A stretch of DNA of 64,000 nucleotides from Pyropia haitanensis. Lineage: Eukaryota; Rhodophyta; Bangiophyceae; Bangiales; Bangiaceae. The stretch covers positions 1,999,090-2,063,089 of the forward strand of contig SDUX01000010.1 of assembly GCA_008729055.1 (NCBI GenBank). The letters run 5' to 3'. The notes beneath the pieces were generated by a model. It searched no databases. It worked only from the letters and a program-made list of their open reading frames with translations, and was not told where the DNA came from. The position numbers and the translations under genes are program-made. Shown piece after piece: positions 23,218 through 33,083 of the stretch (position 1 is the stretch's first letter; each line of letters opens with the position of its first letter).

Positions 23218-24618
23218 TCGGCGGTGCCAGCGGAGGTGTCTGCGCCGGCTGCCAGCGACACACCGGCGACGGCCGCCCCTGCGGCTCAGCGGTCCCGGTC
23301 CTCTGCCTCTGCCTGTACGCTCGTCATAAAGTCGCTGCCCTTCAGCTTGACCGTCCCGGCCATCACGGCCGCCATTGGTAGCCGCGTCCCGGTGCCGCCG
23401 TCGTCGGTCGCGCCGGTTCGGGACCACCAGGGGGTCTTTCGAGGCACCGCTTTTGTGGCGTTCCCATCGGTCGCAGATGCAGACTCAGCGGCCGAGGCGC
23501 TGGCGGGGGTGCAGCTGGTCGGCACCCGACGTCTGGTGGTGGAGCGCGTCCGCGAACGGGAGCCCGCGTCGGCGGCGGCGAGGGAAAAGGAGCTCCGGCG
23601 GGCGGCGCTCGCCAAAGGGGTACCCGCTGAGACGGTCGACGCACTTGAAGCGTTTGTCGTGTCGTTTTTGCGGGGCAGGGCGGCGGCGGGGGGGGCTGGT
23701 GCAGCAGCCGCCGCCGCACACGATGCGCCACCGACCGCGGGGGTGGTGGAGCGCCCCCTCTCCTCGGCCGAGCGGCGATACGTGCACGCGCGGGCGGGCT
23801 CCCTTGGCCTCGACCACGTGACCGTCCCGTGGGGGGATGCCGAAGACGACCGCTCCGTTCGAGTCGCGGTGAAGGCCGCGGCCGCCGGCCCGTCGTCGAC
23901 GGCCCCTGCCGACGGGGACGGCGCTGCCGCAGACGGGGACGGGGCGGCTGCAGAGGTGGCGGCGATGGCGACGGCCAACAGCAAGAAGGGCAAGAAGAAG
24001 AAAGCAAAGGCAGAGGAGAAGGAGGCGGCGGCGGCGGCGGCCGAGGCGGCGTTGCCGCCGCTCGTCAAGGGCCGCCCCGACGTGATGGCGCTGGCACGCA
24101 GTCACAAGCTGTCTGGCCCGAACGAGTCGTACGTGGCGCCCGTCAAGGGGGAGGTGCGCGCGGAGGACCTCAAAGGCATCAAGTTTTTCCGGCCCCGCGC
24201 TGCCGCTGCCTCTGCTTCCGCGGCGGCCGCCGGTGCAACCGGGGGCGGCGCAGCGGTCAAGGCCGCCCCACCGGTGGTAGCCTCTGCGGCGGCACCCGAC
24301 GGGGCGCCCGCTACCGCGGCGCCGGGGGTGCCCACGGGCGGCGGTGGGGGGGGCGGCGGCGACGCGGCTGGGCCCGACGGGCTGCTCGTGCACGGGGGCT
24401 TGCGGCAGTGGTACGCGCCGCCACGGCAACCGGCAGGCCCAGACGGGACGCTCGGCTTTCATGCCGCCCGCAAAGCTGCCGAGGCGGCGTTGGAGGGGAT
24501 GGCGCTTGCGGGTGGCGCCGGCGAGGGGGTGGACCGCGGGGGGAGCTCGGACGTGGTCGGGGGTGGCCCAGAGGCAGGCGCAGCCGCCGCGGGCGGTGGG
24601 GATGGCAACGACGCGTGA
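23110..24618 (+). CDS. RNA-binding protein with RRM and R3H domains
   Basis: The ATG at 23110 gives 502 residues in one exon. After a Pro/Ala-rich N-terminus an RRM spans about residues 68-155, with RNP2-like LVIKSLPF near residue 71 and RNP1-like GVFRGTAFVAF near residue 112. A region with the R3H pattern follows (SSAERRYVHARAGSLGLDHV, Arg-x3-His near residue 221). Then come a Lys-rich stretch (NSKKGKKKKAKAEEKE) and a conserved-looking block (SYVAPVKGEVRAEDLKGIKF) that may be SUZ-like. The combination recalls fungal RRM/R3H proteins such as Cip2/Pin4-type mRNA regulators; that comparison is from memory of domain order, not alignment. The rest is Ala/Gly low complexity. It probably binds single-stranded mRNA in the cytoplasm; targets are unknown. 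Confidence 0.75.
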
Positions 24619-25139
24619 CGCAGCTTGTAGGGGCGTGGCGGGAGCTGCTGCTACTGGTGACTGCTGTGTGCACGGGGTCAAGAAATCAGGTGCACAATGG
24701 AGGGGCCATTCCGTTTCCCCTTCCATGTTGCATGTGAAGACCACGAGCCTCATGCGCTAGAGAGCGGAGCACGAAAAAGAATGCGGTCCACGAGATAAAA
24801 TATGATCATGGAGCAGGAAGCGTCAGAGCCGTGGCAGTGCCGCGGCCAGACGAACAAGAGCCCACACATCCACGAAGGGTGATTGCTGAAAGTGGAAATG
24901 AAAGCACTTCCCCATGACACCACGGGGAACAGAAACGACCTACGCTCTCGAGCGGATCCTACGCCGGGAAGGGAAAAGCACGCGCCCCCAGCGAGCACCA
25001 CTTGCGACAACAGCGCAAACGTCGGATGGCCAGAAGCAGGAGCGGGCATAGCGTCTGGCGTCGCAAATACGCGAACGCACAAACCCATGCACACTCGAGC
25101 ACAAGCGCTGTGACAGTGCAAGCAATAGCGCTGTCGACG
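24619..25139. other. Convergent intergenic region
   Basis: This 521-bp spacer lies between the 3' ends of the RRM/R3H gene and TBC1D23. Nothing beyond presumed 3' untranslated sequence is seen. Confidence 0.5.
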
Positions 25140-28100
25140 TCACGGCGGCGCTGGCTCAGCGTCCAAGCGTTGTGCGACATCGCGCGCCGGCGGCTGTGGC
25201 TGTCTTGCCTCGGCATCCCGGGTACCAGAGTTAGAGTTGTCAAAGCCAAACGGCGCCTGGCTTCCAGGTCCGCTCGCACGGACCTTGCCGACATCGACAT
25301 CGCGACCGACCACAGGAGAAGGCGCGACGCCTGCCGCACCAGCTTCGACAGCAGCTGTTTGGCTGATGACGCCAGCGACTGGCGCTGACTCGGAGCTGGG
25401 CCTGCCGAGACCCGTGCCGGCCAACGGGGTCCCGGCCATCGACGTCGTTGTTGGTTGCACGCTCTCCGAGTCAGCCAGAGCGTCTTTGATCAGTTCCACG
25501 CAGTCGCTCAAGCCGTCGGGCATGATGCACACCACCTGCTCGTTGGGCGCCGACGGGTCGGTCGCGCTCAGGAGCTCAAAAGTAACGAGCTCAGGGCGGC
25601 TGCGTTTGAACGTGATCCGGACAATGTCATGCAGGTGCCGGATGAGCTTCACCTTCAGCAGGTGGCTTCGCAAGCCGTGGGGGCTCAGCAGCATAATGTA
25701 GCGGGAGGAAACGCCCAGAAAGCGGCGCTTGAACTCACCGCTGGCAGCACCACTCGCGTCGGCCGCGCTGCTGCCCGCCCCGCCGCCGCTGCTGCCGCCC
25801 ACTTTGCTGCTGCGCCCCCGCGTCAAGGCAACAGACGTCTCGGACCGGGCACGGCAAGGAAATAGCCGCAGACCAGTGGAGATGGCCGAGTCAGAGGAGT
25901 CGACCACAAAGTCCTTTGGCATGGATGCCAGGGGCAGCGTGCCGTTGTCCAACCAGCCAGCCCATGCCTCGCGACGCCACTTGGCTCGCGCAGGACTGTC
26001 AGAGCCGCCAGCGCCGCCGCCGGAGGCACCATCTGTGGCGGTGGCGCTTGGACTGCTGCTGCCACCACCTCCGATGGAGCCAAACAGGCCTCGGCGAATA
26101 GTCGCCACAGTTGATCGTGCCGACGAGCTTCGGGACGGGGTGGACTCGCGCGGCGGCACCGAACTGGCGCTGCTTGCAGACTGACGCCACAGCGCGTCGG
26201 GGGAGACCAGGTTGCCCAAGCTGCTGCCGCTCCCCTTGCCCATTCCCGCATCCATACTCGCCGACGACATGTCCCCTGATGCAAGGCCAGCGCCTGGCGC
26301 CGAGCCCGCGCTGTTCAAAGACGCAAAACGGTCCCCAGACGGTAGTGGTCGTTGGGACGAGTTCTCCGCCCGGGAGGGGCCCGCGACAGGCAGTTTGCCG
26401 TCCGCATGGGAAGACAGTGTACCATGCCGCGTCGACAGCGGGGACGAAGGAGGAGATGTGGAACGAACATCGAGGGATGGGATGCCCGCCATGGCCGCAG
26501 ACAAGGCATCTGCTGTGCGACCAGCTGCATCATTTTCGGCCGCAAACGTCGACGAAGCCGGGTCCGTAGCGGCCGTCGAAACGGGAGATGAGACAGGGAG
26601 AGAGGCGCTGGGCGCGGAGGAGGAAGCCACGGCGGTCAGGTTGGGCGGCCGCACTACGACGCCATTAAGAGCTCGATTGAGCGCACGAGACACCTGCGAA
26701 TACCCGGGCAAAAGAGACGGCAAAGGAACAGCGCACCAACACAGGAGCGCAGAGCGACAACACCAAAGGTTCAGTCAACAGCACGAGCGACACAGGACCA
26801 TGTGGTGTGCAGGTCCAGGTCCACAATGCACGCGTAGAAACTCAGCGGGACGAGGCTCCACAAACGCGCCCAGGCCAGGCACAACGTACCTCCGCGTCTG
26901 TCTTCTCAAAGAAGGACGAAATCCTAAAATTCGGCGCAGCAGCCACGGCGGCCTCACCGCCCGCGCCTGACGGCCCGGCGCCCGCAGCAGCATCGCCAGT
27001 GTCTGCCTTCGGCACCGCATCAGGCGTAGCCGAAGACGCATCCAGCCCAAGTCCACCGACGTCCGCGGCGGTGGCAGCTGGGGAGGAGACCAAGCCGACC
27101 TCACCGCCGCCGACACAGCCGCTGCCTCGCGAGCCACGCCGCCGCCCGGCGTCACTCCCGTCCAAAGCATTGACCGCCGCAGATTCCGCCTGCATGGTGC
27201 GCTTCTGCTGCCGGTCGAGGCGCGACTGCCGGTGCAGCTCTGGCTCGTAATCCACCAGCTCCACACCACTGATGGCCCCGTCGACCTCGGCGGACGCCAC
27301 GGCCGCCGCAAACCCCCCCCGAAGAGTGGACACGTACGGAATGCCCACCTCGGTGAGGTACAGTGCCAGCGGGTTGATATCCGTGTCGTCTTCCTCCTTG
27401 TCGCCCGACCCGACGAGACAGATGTGGGACTTGCCGCGAAGCGGCTCGCACAGCGCAACAGCGGCGGTGAGCTCCCGGCGGGCCGCGTCGGTGAGGACTG
27501 CGGGTCCAACGTGACCGCCACACGCGCGCAGCGCTTCTAGCCGGAGGTACACCGACGCCGCCAGGTGGCCCGCCGCAAATTCCTCCTTTGTGCGACAGTC
27601 CCACGAGAAGTAGTGTACGCCGCCGGCGGCCGCAAAGAGGTCGTCGGGTGTCGTCTGGAGGCATGCAGACGCTTGCATAGACCGCGCCGCGGAGATGGCC
27701 GTTGGCGACGGCCGCCCCGCGGGCCGCACGAGCCTGTCGTTCATCAGCCGCTGGTACGATGGGGGCGTCGCGTCCGAGCGGAGCTTTTCACCTAATGACC
27801 ACAGCTTCCGCACCTCGTCTGCCGAGTGGGCGGTGAGCACCATGAGCGTCTCAGGCAGCAGTGACGGGTCCGTGCTCACCAGTGCGTCCCGCTTTGAAAG
27901 CAGCAGCGCGAGTGCAAAAAAGTAGGGGCCAAGCGGGTTGTCCTCGAGCAGCAGCAAGTCCCACAGCGCGAGCACCGCCTCGACGGAGAAGTTGCGCGCA
28001 AAGAGGGTGACAAACCAGGAGGTCGCGTACAGGTCGGGCGTCATGCCGTTGCGCTCCAGCAGCCAAAACAGTTCCGGGTCATGGTAGAGCAGGAGCCTCC

Positions 28101-29069
28101 CAAAGTACTTGAACGCCCGCTTCAACACCCCAAACACCTCTGCCTCGGACGTGTCGAGCATCCACGGTGCAAAGCGCGAGACAAACGCCCCAAACAGGGC
28201 ATAGACAAACCGGGGGTTCCCCCCCGTGTCGGCGAGCAGCACAAACGGGGCGAGCAGCTCGTTGAGTCCCTGGATGTACTGTACGCTCCGGCGGGCACAA
28301 AAGAGCGACAGCAGCCGCAGCAACGCCCCGCGCACGGCGGGCTGCTGGAAGCGCTTGAGCGCGGGCCGCGTCCGCTCCACGTCCTTCCATATTTGGTCCT
28401 TGGAGTTTCGCTCTGACACGGCCTCCCGCGCGACGCGCGCAAAGTCGGTGGGGTTCTCGGCGGTCAGGTCCTCCGCGCGCAGGCCGAGGAGGCTCATCCA
28501 CACGTGACCGCGCGCTTCGTGAGGGATGGCCCCGTTGAGCTCAACGCGGAGGAGCGTCCGCAGGTTGGCCACATCGTGGGGCGACGCGGCCGCCTTGACA
28601 CCAACTTGGACCTGTAGCAACCGCAGAAGCACCAGCAGCAGGCAGCGGGAGTGGTAGGAGGGTGATGGAAACCATGGAAAGGAAAATCAAAAGGCGACAA
28701 CATCCACAAAGCAGCACCGCCACAGTGGCAGACCAAGCGAATAAAGTGGGCTTCCAAGGGCCGGGCAGCCAGACCAAACAGAGAGCGTAAAGGAGAAGAG
28801 CGAGTCAGAGACTGGCCACCACGGCAGCCCCGCGTTGAGCGCCACGGGCCACGGGCTCTCCATTGGGGGCCGCTGGCGGGAGGCAAGCACAGCGCCCAGC
28901 GCCACCCCCCCTTTCTCCGGCCCCATGCGTAGCGTCCAGGCACGACCCACTGCCGCTGCCCCCCCGCCGTTGCGGCGGCACAAGCGGCCCGGCGCCACTC
29001 CCGACGTACCTTGCGCAGCAGCGTCGGATCACTCGGCTCGGGTATCCATTCCGAATCGTGCAGGTTCAT
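25140..29069 (-). CDS. TBC1D23: TBC1D23 homologue: TBC, rhodanese-like and C-terminal PH-like domains, three exons
   Basis: In animals TBC1D23 sits at the trans-Golgi with golgins and captures endosome-derived vesicles through its C-terminal domain. Exons are 29069-29010, 28611-26890 and 26693-25140. Both donors are GTACGT, acceptors are ACAG and GCAG, and all junctions keep the frame, giving 1,111 residues. The TBC domain spans about residues 30-300. The rhodanese-like domain follows (FSWDCRTKEEFAAGHL near 355-370, HICLVGSGDKEEDDTDIN, YVSTLRGGF); an active-site Cys is not evident, as in animals. The C-terminal PH-like domain (FLGVSSRYIMLLSPHG, IVRITFKRSRPELVTFEL) lies near 900-1000. The TBC domain carries IWKDVER (94-100) and YIQG (132-135), the Arg and Gln fingers of active RabGAPs. 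The long linker is Ser/Ala-rich. The start codon is the first ATG in exon 1. Confidence 0.92.
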
Positions 29070-29186
29070 GACCCGGCGTGGGCGGCGGCACCGCGGGCGG
29101 CGGAGGTGGTGGCGGCGGCGGCAGCAGCGGCCGCACTAGGCCCGGTGGCGTGCCTCTTGTCCGCCAGGCGCTCGCCCGGGTCCGCG

Positions 29187-30194
29187 TCACCGGCGGCGCG
29201 CGCCGCACGCAGCCGCGGTGGCCAAAGCGGGACCAGTCAGACCGCAGCAACGCCGGTGGGCGCGCCGCACATGGCCGGCGGGGCGCCCACACGCCAGCGG
29301 CGTCCGGCTTGCCAGGCCGCCCCCCCCTCCCCCCAGCCGTGCCCTTCTCCCACCCAAACCCCCCCGCCCTTTCCCACCCACCCGCCGCCCCCCCTTCTTG
29401 CCTACAGCACACAAGCCGGCACGGCCACAGGCAGCAGCAGACGGTTGAGGGTGCCCGTGCCCCCAGTCTGGCCGACGACCGCCTCGACGGAGGCGGTCGC
29501 GCCGCGCCTCGGCCGCGCGGTCGTACGCGGGCGGGGCGGCGTGGCGCAGGCGGCAGAAGCGGAAAGCAGTGGCCGCGGCACTGCTCAGGCGGCACGGTGG
29601 GTGCGGCGGCCGCGCCCCAGCGGGGGAAGGGCAGCGGGGAGGAGGAGGCAGAGCAGGACGACGGGGGAGGGGCGGGGAAGGGGGGAGGAAGCGGCGGCGG
29701 GCGGCGGGGGGCGGCGGGCGGAGCGCCGCCGCGGCCGCGCCGATACAGCGGACGGCGTCGCGGGAGAGGCGGGCGGGGCCGAGTGTAGGTCCGGGCACCC
29801 CCCCTCGACACGTGGAGAGATTGGGGAGCACCACGACTGACAAAAGCGGCACCGCGTCATCGAGAGCGTCCCCACGTGGCCATCTGTACTTACACCCATG
29901 TGTGTCTTGAACTTAGCTCCCTGCATACTTGGCTGCTGCGCCTGGCGGTCGCAGCGTTACGGTTCATTCCCCCCGCCGCCCGCGGCGGGTGCCGTGCCCT
30001 CTACGTACCCAATCGGGCCGCTCGTCGGACCGCGGTGCCACCGCCTCTGGCGGGATGGTAGCCGAGTCCCAGCCGAGCTCCCGCCCGGGCTCGGAGGTTG
30101 TGGCGGCGGCGACGGCGGCGTGAAAGGCGTCGGTCGCCTCGTCGCCGTCGTCTTCCTCGGCGGCGGGCGTGTCTTTGCCGAGGAAGCAAAGCAT
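29187..30194 (-). CDS. Unresolved spliced gene of unknown function
   Basis: The likely first coding exon runs from the ATG at 30194 to 30009 (MLCFLGKDTPAAEEDDGDEA ... ending DERPDW) and is followed by a GTACGT donor. A second small exon (PSMQGAKFKTHMG) appears near 29926-29890, bounded by CAG and by a GTGTAAGT sequence. A third exon probably starts after TTTTGTCAG near 29830 and reads VVLPNLSTCRGG... LSRDAVRCIGAAAAALRP, then a low-complexity part (FRFCRLRHAAPPAYDRAAEA). Exon phases can be joined in more than one way, and the 3' end is not determined. I recognise no family. The gene lies upstream of TBC1D23 in the same direction. Confidence 0.35.
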
Positions 30195-30238
30195 CACACA
30201 AAAGCCTGTTGCTGTACGTACGTTCTTGCTGACTCGAC

Positions 30239-30404
30239 GGTTCGATCACGTTCGGCGGTCCGATAACACACCCCTCTGTTGTCGAACCACCCCTAGGACC
30301 TCTGGAGAACGTTTGATCACATGTGAACCCACCCCCCCCCAGAGCCACTGTGGGTGGTTCGATCACTTTCGGCGGTCCGAGTGCACATCCCCCTGTTATC
30401 GAAG
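30239..30404. repeat. Direct repeat of a ~49-nt GGTTCGATCAC block
   Basis: GGTTCGATCACGTTCGGCGG at 30239 recurs as GGTTCGATCACTTTCGGCGG at 30356. Similarity continues through CACACCCCTCTGTTGTCGAA against CACATCCCCCTGTTATCGAA. The copies are 117 nt apart. Between them a partial copy (GTTTGATCACATGTGAACCC) suggests further decay of the same unit. Confidence 0.8.
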
Positions 30405-30987
30405 CCCCCCCCCCCTTCCCCCCCCACGCGGGCCGCCGCCGCCGCCCGCCACCGCCCCCCCGACGAACCATGCACGCTCTTGCGCTCCGCCCGTGGGTGG
30501 GCGCTTTGGCCGCCGTGCCCGGTGGAGCCAACCAACGTCCCCGCCCCGCTCGGCGGTACAACCTCAGACTGGCAGCCCTGTACGTCTGTAGTTGGAGTCC
30601 GTTTCAAACAGAACATCCTATTGACAGCTCGACAGGGCGGACGCTGTGGCTCCTCTCTCCCTCAGCTACGTACCGTCATGTGCGCCGATGACAGGCCAGG
30701 CATCGAGGACTGGCACCGGCGGCAGCTCCTGATGCTATCTATTCTTCTGGAGAAGCGGGCATCACATGCCGGCGCTGGACCCAAAGATGCACGTTGCCGC
30801 TGCTGCTGCTGCGCCGCTGTGGTAGTCTGGCGCCGGCCGATGGAGCCGAACGGCACGTCCCGCGCGGATTTCGGTGGCGTGATACCCAAACTTAGGTGCG
30901 TCTCACAAAAAGTGGATGTGAAGAGGGCCGTTCCATTGGCTCTGACGTCGAATCTGCATGATTTCTCGATAATAGCCTCCACTTTTT

Positions 30988-31015
30988 AAAGCTATCCTCG
31001 GCAGAGGATAGCTTT
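30988..31015. repeat. Perfect 12-bp stem hairpin
   Basis: AAAGCTATCCTC at 30988-30999 and GAGGATAGCTTT at 31004-31015 pair perfectly around a GGCA loop. It sits at the left edge of the degenerate repeats that precede the MITE-like block. Confidence 0.85.
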
Positions 31016-31103
31016 TTCGCGCACGGATATAGCGTTTTGGAGCACCGATAGACATGCTCTGAGCTAAAAAATGGCTTTTTGGCGCACCGACAGACATGCT
31101 CCA
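31010..31103. repeat. Degenerate tandem repeats containing GCACCGAYAGACATGCTC
   Basis: Two clear copies (GTTTTGGAGCACCGATAGAC... and CTTTTTGGCGCACCGACAGAC...) are followed by ATGCTC. A third, more decayed copy begins GATAGCTTTTTCGCGCACGG. The unit is about 43 nt long and leads directly into the inverted-repeat element on the right. Confidence 0.65.
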
Positions 31104-31670
31104 AGAGCACATCCAACAATGCCAGGATGGTCGCGAATACGTACACGTGGCTCTCATATTTGCTGGATGGGGTTCGAACGCTCAGCAGTCAATACAAACG
31201 GCCACATGACGCCCCAACGGCAGGCCATATATGACGAATCTGATTCATATATTTTTGGTAAGTACTCTGCATATTCGGATCGCAGGATGGGGTTGGTCTC
31301 TCCTGCGCCCCATTTTGTGTGAGAATGGGGAGCGAGCGGGACCATCCCCATCTTGTTGGCGACCTGTGAAACGAAATCGGACCAATGGGGTGACTGAAAC
31401 GTGGCTGTGGACGATCGCGGGCTCGCATCCCAGCTGCTTCTCTGATCCCGATTTGAAGCTACATTCGAGGAATGGGGTTGGGTCTTTGTTCTCCCACCGG
31501 CGTGAACCCATCCTTCCACCTTTTCGGCTAGTCTGCGCCCCGTTCTATACAAGTCCTGCAAGACCGGTTGGGGCACGCCCCAACAGAAATGGGCATCCAA
31601 CCAGAAGCGCGCACGTGTTCGCTGAAATGAATCATTTGACCGTTGGTCCCGACGTTGCTGGATGTGCTCT
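31104..31670. mobile_element. MITE-like element with short inverted ends
   Basis: AGAGCACATCCAACAATG at 31104-31121 is matched, inverted, by CGTTGCTGGATGTGCTCT at 31653-31670 (16 of 18 positions). The interior is AT-richer than its surroundings and non-coding, with recurring ATGGGGTTGG-type words. I could not see a clean target-site duplication, so the boundaries and class remain tentative. It lies just upstream of the LRRC57-like gene. Confidence 0.5.
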
Positions 31671-31977
31671 AAGCGGCACTGCGCTGCAGTGGGGCCGAAG
31701 CAACACCGCCGAGCGGGATGGTGTGAAACGGCAGTAATTTCTTTTGAACTGAGTCGTCTCAGGATAAGTGACACGTGTGATCATTTTCGTTACGTCCGAC
31801 GTTTGGCCAAACTCATCCAGCCTTCGGGTGGTTCAAAACCTGAACCCGAAACCGAATCATCCCCTGGTGACAGAGTTTGGGGCCGTTCTTCTCAGCCTCG
31901 CCTTTGCCGTGGTTCCCCGAGGGCCTGCACAGCGCGAACGCCCTGTAGAGTACACCCCTCCCGCGACCACGACCACC

Positions 31978-32925
31978 ATGGGCAACTGCTTTGGTCGTCC
32001 CCCGCGGCGACCGCCCGCGGAGCCACTCGCGGCGCCCACCCCCCCCCCGCCCCAGTCCAAGCGGCGGGACAAACCGCTCGCCCCCGACGCGGCCGCAGCC
32101 CGCCTCGCCCGCGCCCGCACCTCGGCCGCCGCGACTGGCGTGCTGTCGCTCACCCACCTGGACCTCCCCGCCATCCCGCCCGACGTGACCGCCCCGCCCC
32201 CGCTGCCGGCCGTCCGGGCCGTCGCGCTGTCGCACAACCGCCTGACGGCGCTGCCGGCAGCGCTGCCGGCGGCGACGCCCGCCGCGACGCGCCTCGACGC
32301 GGCGCACAACCGGCTGACCGCCGTCGCCGCGGTCGGCGGGTGGGACCGCCTGCGGCGGCTGGACGTGTCGCACAACGCGCTGGGGGGGGTGGCCGTCGCC
32401 GCGCTGCTGGTGGGCGCCGCGGGCACGCTCCCCGCGCTCGAGGAGCTGGACGCGTCGCACAACCCGCTCGGCCCCGTCCTGTCGCCCCCGCCAGCCACCG
32501 CCGGCGTCGGCGGTGCGGCGCATCGGCCTCCCCCCGCCCTGCGGGTGCTGCGGCTGGAAGGGTGCGGCCTGCAGGCCATCACGGTTGGGGTGGTGGGCGG
32601 CCTGGCGGCGTCGCTCACGGAACTGCACGTCGGCGGCAACGCCGGCCTCGCCGCCCTGCCGCCCGACGTGACCGGCCTGGCGCGGCTGACGGTGCTGGCC
32701 GCCGCCGGCTGTGGCCTGTCCGCTCTCCCTGTCGACCTGTTCCGCTCGCTCCCGGCATTGACGGCGGTTCGGTTGAGCGGCAACGCAGGGCTGACGATGG
32801 GCACCCTGGTCGAAATGGATGGGTACAGCACGTACGAGGCGCGGCGGGTGGAGGGGGTGGACAAGGCGCTGGGGGGGGGGGTCGTGGGTGGGGGGGGCGG
32901 GTTTGCCGAGCCGGCAGACCGCTGA
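31978..32925 (+). CDS. LRRC57-like leucine-rich-repeat protein, N-myristoylation motif
   Basis: The ATG at 31978 starts MGNCFGRPP, a Gly2 myristoylation signal with Cys4 available for palmitoylation, so it is probably membrane-anchored. About seven leucine-rich repeats follow (VRAVALSHNRLTALP, RLDAAHNRLTAV, LRRLDVSHNALGG, LEELDASHNPLGP, LRVLRLEGCGLQAI, LTELHVGGNAGLAALP, LTVLAAAGCGLSALP). The protein has 315 residues. The opening TSAAATGVLSLTHLDLPAIP and the closing LVEMDGYSTYEARR correspond in position to the start and end of animal LRRC57 (which begins MGN and ends near EGYDKYMER). I therefore infer that family. Repeats are Ala-substituted, as in other proteins here. No catalytic function; probably a scaffold. 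Confidence 0.78.
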   Translation: MGNCFGRPPRRPPAEPLAAPTPPPPQSKRRDKPLAPDAAAARLARARTSAAATGVLSLTHLDLPAIPPDVTAPPPLPAVRAVALSHNRLTALPAALPAATPAATRLDAAHNRLTAVAAVGGWDRLRRLDVSHNALGGVAVAALLVGAAGTLPALEELDASHNPLGPVLSPPPATAGVGGAAHRPPPALRVLRLEGCGLQAITVGVVGGLAASLTELHVGGNAGLAALPPDVTGLARLTVLAAAGCGLSALPVDLFRSLPALTAVRLSGNAGLTMGTLVEMDGYSTYEARRVEGVDKALGGGVVGGGGGFAEPADR

Positions 32926-33083
32926 CCCAGGCGGCGGCCAAGCAGGCAGCGCCCAGGCGGTCCGGTCGCGGAGCGCCGCTGCGCTGCCACCCGAGCGGCC
33001 ACTCGTCCTGCCGTGGCCGCCGGCAGAAAACATCAAACCGCGGGCGGTTGCGCGCAGGCCGCCGCCTCGCGCCGGGCCTCATC

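Noticed and set aside
31160..31185. GGTTCGAAC sequence resembling a tRNA T-arm/B box
   Set aside because: The flanking bases do not form a T-stem, and no A box, anticodon stem or acceptor stem could be assembled.
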